Both the position numbers and the translations under genes were made by a program. A DNA stretch of 64,000 nucleotides, taken from positions 14,770 through 78,769 of the forward strand of contig JBFXGJ010000005.1 in assembly GCA_050178135.1 (NCBI GenBank), written 5' to 3'. Of this stretch, positions 17,438 through 24,787 are shown one piece after another. Position 1 is the first letter of the stretch, and every line of letters starts with the position of its first letter. The DNA comes from UBA288 sp050178135. GTDB lineage: Archaea; Halobacteriota; Methanomicrobia; Methanomicrobiales; Methanospirillaceae. The notes below the pieces were generated by a model. The model had not been told where the DNA came from. It ran no database searches and saw nothing but the letters and a program-made list of their open reading frames with translations.

Positions 17438-17864
17438 ACAGAGCCCCGTCGCACTACCAGGCAGCCTCGATCAACACCCTCGTCGTGTCTTCCCGGTGTC
17501 CGAGACGAATCCAGTTATCCGGCGGTAGTACACTGACCGATACGAACCGCCTTCAAGGGCATCGCTGCCTCCGCCGGGCCCAGGGCACGGTGCATCGGTC
17601 TGCCCTCGATCTCGAGCCCGAACGGGCGGTATGCCGCTCTATCGATCTTTCAGGTGATGGGCGGGAGCTCATCGACCGTGTTTGAGTTCGACGTGCGCCT
17701 CCCACAGGCCATCGACCGCCGTTCGTCTTGAAGGCTCTGGTGTTCGGGCGATGCTCGAGGTCGGGCGCGAACATCGAGGTCCAGGACTTGGCGCTGATCG
17801 AAGTCCACCTGCTCACCCACGGCTCGGGCGATGGTGAATGGAGGGGGCAGGGGTCGGCCCAGCC
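17438..17864. other. Intergenic region without a supported gene
   Basis: About 430 bases between the hypothetical gene and the 3' end of the MATE gene. Minus-strand readings here are fragmentary and shift frame; they may be remnants of a lost gene, but no family could be named. No hairpin terminator for the MATE gene stands out. Confidence 0.3.
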
Positions 17865-19289
17865 CTACTCCCTCTCCGCCGACGCCGTCGCGTGAAGCCG
17901 GATCAACCGTTCCACGAAGAACCGGGCCCAGGCGTAGCCGAAGAGGCCGCCGAGGACGTCGCCGATCACGATCCCCCACCAGATCCCGACCTCGCCGAGA
18001 TCGAGCGCGATACCCAGCACGTACGCCGAGATCGCGATGAAGACCAGGTTCCGGAAGAGGTTCACGATGAGCGAGTTGATCCCCCTCCCGGTCCCCTGGA
18101 AGACCGAGCCCGAGACGATGCCCGGAGGAACGAACGGGAAGAAGAAACACATCACCGCGAGGAACGCCGCGATCTGCGGCGCGAGGTGCGCGCTCTCGGG
18201 GGAGTAGGTGAAGATCCAGGCGATCGGATGGGCGAAGACGTAGGTGACCGCGCTGATGACGAGGGCGATCACGACCCCCAGGCCGGTCGCGAATCGGTGG
18301 GCGACGCGGAGCTTCACGAACTCGCGTGCCCCGTACGCGGCTCCTGCAACCGAGACCACCGACGTGCCGATCGCGGCAATCGGGATGATCGCGAATATGA
18401 CGACACGCCACCCTGCCGTGTAGACGGCGACAGCGTCGGTCCCCGCCGACAGGACCAGCATCCAGTTCACCAGGATTGCGAGAACGGACATCAGCCCGAA
18501 CTCGAGCGAGGCCGGCAGCCCCACGCGGAGCATGTCGGCGATGATCGAGCGGTCGAAGGAGAACCGGTGCCACGAGAAGGAGAGGTAGGTGTCCTTCTTG
18601 ACGTAGAACCAGTAGAGGAGGACGGCGGAGACCATCGCCATCGAGAGGAGCGCGCCCCACGCGGCCCCGGCGATCCCGAGCCCGGCCCAGTAGATCAGGA
18701 CCGGGTCCAGGATGATGTTCAGGACCGACGAGGCGGCCATCGCGTACATCGTCCGCTTCGAGTCTCCCTCGGCGCGGAGCACGGCGTAGCCGATGTTCAC
18801 GAAGAGCAGGAGCACCATCCCGCCGAAGATGACGCGGCCGTAGTCAGCGGCAAGGCCGGCGGTCTCGCCTGCCCCGAAGAGGAGCGCGATCGGTTCGGCG
18901 AAGACGACCAGGGGGAGGGTCAGCACGGCCGCAAGGCCGATCGCCAGGGCGAACGCATGGAGCCCCGCCCGATTCGCTCCCTCCCGGTCGCAGGCCCCGA
19001 TCCGGCGGGCGATAACCGAGGTGGCACCCGCCCCGATACCGTTGCCGAGTCCCATCAGGGCCATGAAGAGCGGGGTGACGAACCCGATCGCGGCCATTGC
19101 GTCCGACCCGAGCCCCGCGACCCAGATCGCGTTCACGATGTTGTAGGTCGACATCAGGAGCATTGCGGCGATCATCGGGGCCGAGAGGCGGATGATCGCG
19201 GTCTTCGGGTCCCCGCGCAGCAGGGCGACGCCGGCGGTCTCGGGCCGGCGCGGGAGGCATATCTCCCCGTTCTCGCCGATCTCACTCAC
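17865..19289 (-). CDS. MATE-family multidrug/toxin efflux transporter
   Basis: A 474-residue inner-membrane antiporter of the MATE family, with about twelve hydrophobic segments. Typical features are RLSAPMIAAMLLMSTYNIVNAIWVAGLG split over TM1, GAGATSVIARRIGACDREGANRAG after TM2, LRAEGDSKRTMYAM and NIILDPVLIYW in the first half, and GSVFQGTGRGINSLIV in the second. It would export organic cations or drugs using H+ or Na+. The start is GTG 19289, which overlaps the end of the marR gene by eight bases, so translation is coupled and the MarR protein very likely controls it. Confidence 0.9.
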   Translation of the reverse strand: MSEIGENGEICLPRRPETAGVALLRGDPKTAIIRLSAPMIAAMLLMSTYNIVNAIWVAGLGSDAMAAIGFVTPLFMALMGLGNGIGAGATSVIARRIGACDREGANRAGLHAFALAIGLAAVLTLPLVVFAEPIALLFGAGETAGLAADYGRVIFGGMVLLLFVNIGYAVLRAEGDSKRTMYAMAASSVLNIILDPVLIYWAGLGIAGAAWGALLSMAMVSAVLLYWFYVKKDTYLSFSWHRFSFDRSIIADMLRVGLPASLEFGLMSVLAILVNWMLVLSAGTDAVAVYTAGWRVVIFAIIPIAAIGTSVVSVAGAAYGAREFVKLRVAHRFATGLGVVIALVISAVTYVFAHPIAWIFTYSPESAHLAPQIAAFLAVMCFFFPFVPPGIVSGSVFQGTGRGINSLIVNLFRNLVFIAISAYVLGIALDLGEVGIWWGIVIGDVLGGLFGYAWARFFVERLIRLHATASAERE

Positions 19290-19722
19290 GACAGCACCTC
19301 CCTTCCAGGCAGGTCGCCGCCATCCTCGCGACAAGACATCGGATGGCGGCGCGCTCCTCGAGGTCGAGGTCCGCGGTCACCCGGTCCTCCCACTCCCGGT
19401 TGATCCGGCGGATCTCCGGGACGAGCGCCTCGCCCTCGCGTGTCAGGAAGAGGCGCACGGCCCGCCGGTCCGCGGGATCGACCTCGCGGCGGATGAGCCC
19501 GGCCTCTTCGAGCCCCCGGGCCGCGCGGGCGACGGCTCCCTTGTCGAAGTGGAAGTGCCGGGCGAGCGACTCCTGGGTGACGTTCTGGCCGGTGGAGAGG
19601 CGGAGCAGGATCGGGACCTGGGCGATCAGCAGCCCCAGGGGCCGGAGCTGCTCGTTCATCGTGGCGTAGTGGTGCCGGAGCACAATGGAGAGGTGACGGG
19701 CAAGGGGTATCTCGGTGGACAT
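19282..19722 (-). CDS. MarR-family transcriptional regulator
   Basis: A 146-residue winged-helix regulator. The N-terminal dimerisation helix contains LARHLSIVLRHHYATMNEQL; the DNA-binding part is LRLSTGQNVTQESLARHFHFDKGAVARAARGLEEAGLIRRE followed by the wing DPADRRAVRLFLT (quoted in parts), the classic MarR signature. It is the first gene of a two-gene operon with a MATE pump, the usual arrangement for a repressor relieved by the exported compound. A tandem palindrome at 19768-19796 upstream of its TATA box is the likely operator. Confidence 0.92.
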   Translation of the reverse strand: MSTEIPLARHLSIVLRHHYATMNEQLRPLGLLIAQVPILLRLSTGQNVTQESLARHFHFDKGAVARAARGLEEAGLIRREVDPADRRAVRLFLTREGEALVPEIRRINREWEDRVTADLDLEERAAIRCLVARMAATCLEGRCCRE

Positions 19723-19767
19723 GATATTCGAGATTGGGGGTACCCGTACGACGCGCCGGGTGATAAA

Positions 19768-19796
19768 GTTGATGAAGCAACAGTTGAGCGGTCAAC
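19768..19796. promoter_or_regulatory. Tandem 14-bp palindromes, likely MarR operator
   Basis: Two perfect half-site pairs, GTTGATGAAGCAAC (19768-19781) and GTTGAGCGGTCAAC (19783-19796), are separated by one base. Both fit GTTG-N6-CAAC and repeat with a 15-base period. They lie directly upstream of the TATA-like element of the marR-MATE operon, covering the BRE position, where binding would block TFB/TBP loading. Assignment to this MarR is inferred from location and symmetry. Confidence 0.6.
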
Positions 19797-20114
19797 GGTT
19801 TCGCCCCGGCCGCGAGCGTGCAGGTCGAAGGTATCCTGGATGGAACAACTGTTTTTTCCTCCTGCGGGCGTTCTCCGTCCTCTGTTCTGAGTCGCATCTG
19901 AGTCGCTGTTTACGAGGGGGAGGCGCGCTCATGCCCGGCGAGAGCGACCATCATGACGGCCCAGAAATGGGTCGGAGATGCAAAAAAATGGGAGACTTAG
20001 TCCAGAAGGCGGGGACCAGGAGTGCCGTGCGCACCCTGCCATCGCCGATCGAGAGCGTCGTGGCGTTCGCCGCGATCGTCGAGAACGTCCCTGCGAACAC
20101 CCCCTCTCTTCGCC

Positions 20115-20138
20115 CGGCGCCCCATCCTCGGGGCGCCG
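20115..20138. promoter_or_regulatory. Strong GC-rich stem-loop upstream of the Cache lipoprotein gene
   Basis: A perfect 9-bp stem, CGGCGCCCC and GGGGCGCCG, closes a six-base loop ATCCTC. It lies about 64 bases before the start codon at 20202. It could be a leader structure, a terminator-like element for an unseen upstream transcript, or a protein-binding palindrome. No T-tract follows. Confidence 0.35.
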
Positions 20139-20201
20139 CTCACCTTCCGCCGGCAGGTGGATCCGTAAGACCCAATGGTCAAGCGGTGCGATCCTTATCT
20201 C

Positions 20202-21116
20202 ATGCGGAACCTGTTCATCACTGCCTGTCTCGTCCTTGCGTTCCTTGCCGCCGGCTGCACAACCGCCCCGCAGAACGACGTGCCCACGGTCGTACCCTCG
20301 GGTTCACCCGCTATCCCCCCTGGAAACCTCTCCGGGCACACGACTGCGCAGATGGTCGCGTTCGTGCACGATGCCGCCGCATTTGCCCGCGCCCACGGGA
20401 GGGACGCCGCCTTTGACGCGATCATGAACACCTCGGGTCCGTTCTTCCAGGACGACCTCTACCTCTACGCCTACGATTTCAACGGGATCACGCTCGCCCA
20501 CCCGCTCCAGCGGCACCTTGTCGGCACGAGCCGGCTCGAGGAGCGTGACGCGGGCGACACCCTCTTTATTCGGAATCTGCGCGACGTCGCCCGGAACGGG
20601 ACGGGCTTCTCCCGGTTCTGGTACGTCAACCCGGCTCACGGCAACACCACCGAGCCGAAACTCGGCTATGTTGAGCAGGTCGACGAGGACTGGTGGCTCG
20701 GTTCGGGTGTCTACCTACCGGTGGATCCCGACCCGGTGGCCGAGACGGTCTCCCTCGTCGAGGAGGCCGTGCGGTACGCGCAGGCGAACGGAAAGGACGC
20801 AGCGCTCGCCACGTTCGCCGACCCGAACGGCACCTTCGTCCGCGGCGACTGGTATATCTTCGCCTACGACCTGGTCGGCACCGTGCTCGCCCTCCCGGCG
20901 GACCCGGCAAGCGTCGGGACGAGCTCCTGGAACCTGGTCGACCCGAACGGGGTCCGGATAGTCCGACAGATGAAGGAAGCAGCCGGGGACGGCGGAGGAT
21001 TCGTCACCTACATCACCAACCACCGGCTCCACCACCCGGGTCTCTGGGAAAAACATGTCTACGTCGCGATGGCCGGCGACGACTGGTTCGTCGGGAGCGG
21101 CACCTACACGACGTGA
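20202..21116 (+). CDS. Lipoprotein with two tandem Cache sensor domains
   Basis: A 304-residue lipoprotein: signal peptide MRNLFITACLVLAFLAAGC with lipobox Cys, a short Ser/Pro linker, and two homologous Cache (sCache_2-like) domains. The first is marked by DAAFDAIMNTSGPFFQDDLYLYAYD, cut at FFQDDLYLYAYDFNG, and WWLGSGVYLPVD; the second by DAALATFADPNGTFVRGDWY and WFVGSGTY. Cache domains bind small carboxylic or amino ligands outside the cell, usually feeding a kinase or chemoreceptor; here there is no output domain, so it may act as a solute-binding or ligand-presenting lipoprotein. Start ATG 20202 gives a perfect lipobox; the longer upstream reading does not. Confidence 0.85.
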   Translation: MRNLFITACLVLAFLAAGCTTAPQNDVPTVVPSGSPAIPPGNLSGHTTAQMVAFVHDAAAFARAHGRDAAFDAIMNTSGPFFQDDLYLYAYDFNGITLAHPLQRHLVGTSRLEERDAGDTLFIRNLRDVARNGTGFSRFWYVNPAHGNTTEPKLGYVEQVDEDWWLGSGVYLPVDPDPVAETVSLVEEAVRYAQANGKDAALATFADPNGTFVRGDWYIFAYDLVGTVLALPADPASVGTSSWNLVDPNGVRIVRQMKEAAGDGGGFVTYITNHRLHHPGLWEKHVYVAMAGDDWFVGSGTYTT

Positions 21117-21120
21117 GAAC

Positions 21121-21870
21121 TCAGACCCAGCGCTCGAGGCCCGCCTGGTCCAGGTCGGGCCCCGCCCCCTTCCGGACTAGGAGGCCACGCTCCCGCCCGG
21201 CCGAAAGGAGCGCTGCCGTGATCGGGGACCAGCGCAGGACCGGCATCCGGCCGCGCGCCCCCCGAATGAGCCGATAGTGCACCGGGGTTTCTGGCGTGGA
21301 CGCCGGGTGGAGCCCAAAGACGAGGGCGTGTTTCGAGCAGGTGAAGAGCTCGAACGCCGGCGGGCCCTGCGGCTCAGCGGCGAACTGGGTGATCGGCCGG
21401 GTGCGCCCCCCCTCGCGGTCGAGCTTGAAGAGGGCTTTTGCCCCGTGCCGACCTGCGACCACCGGGCAGGCGTCAAACGGCGGTCGGTCCAGGATTGAAA
21501 CGCAGGCATCGTCGTCGATGTCCAGGCAGGCGACCGTGAACCCGTCTGCCGTCGGGTAGTTCATGTCGACCGAGATGGAGAGGACCTCGGGGCCCCAGAG
21601 CCTGACTCCGGGGGTCCGCCAGAACCGGGCGATCCGCTCGAGGCGTTCGGGCGTCGGGAGGTGGAACGAGTCGCGGACCACCGCCCCGAACCGCTCCCTG
21701 CCGTAGCGGGCGAGGAGCTCCTCCGGGGGGGGCGGACTGTCGCCGTAGACCCCGCGGCGCGAGATCGCCCCGATCGGCACCTTGCTCCCGGGTCGGCACG
21801 GGACCGGGACGACCCCGTTCTCCTCGCACCAGTCCAGGACGGGGCCGGCGAGGTACGGTGCGTCAGTCAT
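21121..21870 (-). CDS. Stand-alone Prim-Pol (archaeo-eukaryotic primase superfamily)-like protein
   Basis: A 249-residue protein resembling the bifunctional primase/polymerase N-terminal domain. Seen: N-terminal VPVPCRPGSKVPIGAI, the metal-binding motif ACLDIDDD (Asp 117 and 119), a motif-II-like AGRHGAKALFKL (His 142), and a motif-III region FELFTCSKHALVFGLHPAST. These match the order DxD, sxH, hD/E of AEP enzymes. No helicase or PriCT domain is attached and no plasmid or phage genes adjoin. It could prime, extend or repair DNA, or be an inactive relative. AAGGAGAG eight bases before ATG 21870 is a good ribosome binding site. It overlaps the stop of the frameshifted gene upstream. Confidence 0.65.
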   Translation of the reverse strand: MTDAPYLAGPVLDWCEENGVVPVPCRPGSKVPIGAISRRGVYGDSPPPPEELLARYGRERFGAVVRDSFHLPTPERLERIARFWRTPGVRLWGPEVLSISVDMNYPTADGFTVACLDIDDDACVSILDRPPFDACPVVAGRHGAKALFKLDREGGRTRPITQFAAEPQGPPAFELFTCSKHALVFGLHPASTPETPVHYRLIRGARGRMPVLRWSPITAALLSAGRERGLLVRKGAGPDLDQAGLERWV

Positions 21871-22174
21871 GGCGGGACTCTCCTTTTTGATCGATCAGAC
21901 GGCTCCACCCAAGAACCTGCGGTTCGGGTCACGCGGAGCGGGATGGGGTACGTTCGGCGTGGCGCTCCATGAACCCCCCCCCGAAAGACCCGGTACCGCC
22001 CGAATCCCTCGAGCCGGTGGTAGAGCCAGAGCTCCGCCGAGCAGGTGAATCCGTCCGGAAGGGCAAAAACCTCGGAGGGCCGCGATCTCGGGGGCGAACC
22101 GCGCTGCGACGCCGGACGACGGCATAGCCGGCAGTCTCGAGGGCATGCCGGGCGAAGGTCCTCGCTACGGTCAC
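21867..22174 (-). pseudogene. Small gene upstream of the Prim-Pol-like gene, broken by two single-base frameshifts
   Basis: From GTG 22174, preceded by GGAGGGG at ideal spacing, a reading begins VTVARTFARHALETAGYAVV. Around 22110 it continues in a second frame as VAARFAPEIAAL, and around 22070 in a third as EVFALPDGFTCSAELWLYHRLE and YRVFRGGVHGAPRRTYPIPL, ending in a TGA that overlaps the ATG of the next gene. Removing one base at each junction gives a continuous protein of about 101 residues. The good ribosome site and coupled stop argue for a genuine gene damaged by sequencing indels or recent mutation. The product family is not recognised. Confidence 0.5.
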
Positions 22175-22307
22175 CGGCGCCCCTCCATACCTTCCATGCT
22201 CCGTTTGTTTCTCATGCTCGCTCCCGGGCAGGCCATACATGCCGCAGATCCGCCCGGCTCTTCTTGTACCCTCCGGCACCTGAAGGGGCGGCCTCGCCCC
22301 CGCGAAA

Positions 22308-23897
22308 GTGAACCCGGTCCTCAAATACCTGTGGGCCCAACCTTCGGGCATGGACCTCCTGATCCCGGCCGTCGCCGTGCTGATCCTTGCCGCCTGGCTC
22401 GTCCGCCCGGATTTACCTGGGCTCCGGGGCACTGCGCTCGTCCGGGCCCTCCTCCTCGGGGGCCTCTCCGCCTTCGTAACGCTCTACTTCGTCATGCCCC
22501 CCCTTACTCCCGTCGTCATCGCGCTCCTCTTCGGCCTGAACCTCGCCGCTTCACAGGTGGTCGGCCTGCTCCTGGAGCGAAAGACCGGGTTTGCACGCGG
22601 CCTCGCGGTGGGCGCCCTCATCCTGGTTGGCGTCGGTCTCCTCGCCCTCGTCGCGGTCCCGCTCGGCGCCCCGGACCTCGCCGGCCTCCTGCCGGTGAAC
22701 GAGTCGTCCGAGACAGCCACCGTCATCTCCACCGGACACATCCGGCAGGTCTCGGCCGAGACGGCGCTCTGGAGGGCCGACAAGCCCGTCGGCCGGATAG
22801 GGTACAAGGCCGGCACCGAGGAGGTCCACGTCCAGCAACTGGACGGGTCGATTGCATGGCTCTGCCCTCTCGACTTCACTGACCCGTACAAGGCCCTGGT
22901 CTATGGCGATGAGGGGACCGGCGGCTACGTCCTGGTCCCGGCTGAAGATCCCTATGCCGAGGCCCGGTTCGTTTCGGCCGACCTCCGCTACACTCCGAAC
23001 GCGGTCTTCGGCCACGACCTCTTCCGCTCGATCTACTTCGAGTCGCCCGGCGTGATAATCCGCGAGCCCGTCTTCCAGGTCGGCACGGGTCCCGCCTGGG
23101 TCGCGCACCTAACCTCCCCCTCAGTGCTCGGCGTCACCGGTGACGTCCCGGTGGGCATTGCCGTCGTCGACGCCGTCACTGGGACGGTCATAGTGTATCC
23201 CACGGACGGCGTCCCCGACTGGGTCCAGCGGCCGTACGACGAGGCCCTGGTCGAGGACTACCTCGGTTGGTGGGGGGCCTATCGCGGGGGCTGGGTCAAC
23301 TCCTGGCTCGGCCAGCGAGACGTGCTCCACCCGACCGGCGGGCTCACGACGAGCGCCGGCGAGGACGGGAGAGTGCGGGTCGAGGCCGCTGGGACCGACG
23401 TCTACCTGGTGGTCGGGGCCGACGGGCGGCAGTACTGGTTCTCGCCCCTGACGTCTGCAGGGCGGGACTTCTCGATGGTCGGGTACATGCTGGTCGATGC
23501 CCGGGACGGCAGCGCAGTCTTCCACCGGCACGACGGGATCTATAACGACCTCGGCGCCGCCCAGAACGTTCAGCAGGATCCGGAGGTCTCAAAGGTGATG
23601 GGTCTGCGGGTCGTCCAGCCGATCATGTACGTGATCGGGGGGGAGGAGGTCTGGGTCGTCCCGGTGATCGCACCGTCCGGCGAGATGAAAGCGGTCGGGC
23701 TCGTCCGGGCGCGGGGGGGCACGACCTTCGTCTCTTCGACCCTTGAAGGAGCGCTCGCCCGTATCGGCGAGGTTGCCCCGGCACCCGGTGCTGGCGATCC
23801 TGTAGCGGTGATCGCGGAGCTCCGGGGCCTCGTCGCCCGGCTTGGCGAGCGGATCGACGCGCTGGAGTCGGCCCTCAACCAGACCCCCGGGTCCTGA
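22308..23897 (+). CDS. Membrane-anchored protein with a large extracytoplasmic region and C-terminal coiled coil
   Basis: A 529-residue protein with four or so hydrophobic segments in residues 15-120 (for example LLIPAVAVLILAAWLV and LAVGALILVGVGLLALVAV), then an approximately 350-residue soluble part and a C-terminal heptad helix (VIAELRGLVARLGERIDALESAL in parts). The soluble part contains SAETALWRADKPVG, EDYLGWWGAYRGGWVNSWLGQ and VGYMLVDARDGSAVFHRHDG, and may hold two related halves. I do not recognise the family. Start is GTG 22308 or ATG 22350; both keep the membrane region. It ends eight bases before the convergent galU stop. Confidence 0.6.
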   Translation: MNPVLKYLWAQPSGMDLLIPAVAVLILAAWLVRPDLPGLRGTALVRALLLGGLSAFVTLYFVMPPLTPVVIALLFGLNLAASQVVGLLLERKTGFARGLAVGALILVGVGLLALVAVPLGAPDLAGLLPVNESSETATVISTGHIRQVSAETALWRADKPVGRIGYKAGTEEVHVQQLDGSIAWLCPLDFTDPYKALVYGDEGTGGYVLVPAEDPYAEARFVSADLRYTPNAVFGHDLFRSIYFESPGVIIREPVFQVGTGPAWVAHLTSPSVLGVTGDVPVGIAVVDAVTGTVIVYPTDGVPDWVQRPYDEALVEDYLGWWGAYRGGWVNSWLGQRDVLHPTGGLTTSAGEDGRVRVEAAGTDVYLVVGADGRQYWFSPLTSAGRDFSMVGYMLVDARDGSAVFHRHDGIYNDLGAAQNVQQDPEVSKVMGLRVVQPIMYVIGGEEVWVVPVIAPSGEMKAVGLVRARGGTTFVSSTLEGALARIGEVAPAPGAGDPVAVIAELRGLVARLGERIDALESALNQTPGS

Positions 23898-23905
23898 TGG
23901 AAGGG

Positions 23906-24787
23906 TTACTGAGCCGGGATCGACCGGTCCTGGGGTGCGGGTTCACCATGCCTGATCCCAAGTTCCTCGAGGAGCTCGCGCACCGCCCCATGCGTCTTCG
24001 GGTCGGCGAGACCGAGCTCGATGTTGGCGAGCAGCCAGCTCAGCGGCTCGCCGATGTCGTAGCGCCGTCCGGTCGAGATGCAGCCGACCAGACGGCCCGC
24101 TTCGGCCGCCCCGCGGAGCGCGTCCGTCAGCTGGATCTCCCCGTTCTTCCCCGGACGAGTCCGGGCGAGCGCGGGGAAGATTGATGGGGTGAGGAGATAG
24201 GAGCCGAGCACCGCCAGGTTCGAGGGGGCATTCCGGGGGCTCGGCTTCTCGACCAGGTCCGTTATCCGGAGTTCTCTCGAACCGCAGGGGGTGCCGGCAA
24301 CGACCCCGTACCGGTCGAGGAACTCCTCGGGGACGGGCTGCACCGCGATCGTCGAGACCCGGTGCCGTCGATACCCCTCGATCAGAGCAGGCAGGCAGGA
24401 GGGGCGGGTGAAGGTGTCCCCGAGCAGGACCACGAACGGCTCTCCCGAGGTGAACGGCTCGGCATACCGGAGCGCATCGCCGAGCCCGCGGGGAGACTTC
24501 TGGCGGACGAAGTAGATATCGAGCTGGTCGATCAGGGCGTCCAGGCGGGCGTTCTCCTCGTTATCCCCGATGTCGCTCCGATCGAAGTAGTCCTCGACCG
24601 CCCGCTTTCCCCGGCCCGTGATGATCAGGCACTCGGTGATGCCGGCGTCCACCGCCTCTTCGATCACGTACTGAATGACAGGCTTGCTTCCGACGGGGAG
24701 CATCTCCTTCGGCATCGACCGGGTCATCGGGAGGAACCGGGTCCCGAGGCCAGCCGCCGGGATCACCGCCCGGGTGATCCGGGTCAC
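23906..24787 (-). CDS. galU: UTP-glucose-1-phosphate uridylyltransferase
   Basis: Makes UDP-glucose from UTP and glucose-1-phosphate for glycan and surface polysaccharide synthesis. The 293-residue protein has the nucleotidyltransferase signature AVIPAAGLGTRFLPMTRSMPKEMLPV, cut at GLGTRFLP, then VIQYVIEEAVDAGI, LIITGRGKRAVEDYFDRS, VVLLGDTF and NGEIQLTDALR. Length is normal. The start is GTG 24787, overlapping the ugd stop as GTGA, so the two enzymes of UDP-glucuronate synthesis are coupled. Confidence 0.95.
   Translation of the reverse strand: MTRITRAVIPAAGLGTRFLPMTRSMPKEMLPVGSKPVIQYVIEEAVDAGITECLIITGRGKRAVEDYFDRSDIGDNEENARLDALIDQLDIYFVRQKSPRGLGDALRYAEPFTSGEPFVVLLGDTFTRPSCLPALIEGYRRHRVSTIAVQPVPEEFLDRYGVVAGTPCGSRELRITDLVEKPSPRNAPSNLAVLGSYLLTPSIFPALARTRPGKNGEIQLTDALRGAAEAGRLVGCISTGRRYDIGEPLSWLLANIELGLADPKTHGAVRELLEELGIRHGEPAPQDRSIPAQ

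Larger units (their letters stand above)
19723..20201. promoter_or_regulatory. Divergent promoter region between marR and the Cache lipoprotein
   Basis: About 480 bases without a supported gene. On the marR side it holds a TATA-like ACTTTATCACC (minus strand, about 19759-19769) and the tandem palindromes described separately. On the other side a strong GC hairpin lies at 20115-20138, and a CTTATCTC-like element just precedes the start at 20202. Short readings between have no family resemblance. Confidence 0.45.

Noticed and set aside
17553..17816. Possible transposase remnant on the minus strand
   Set aside because: Fragments in several frames were examined but none matched a transposase motif well enough to claim.
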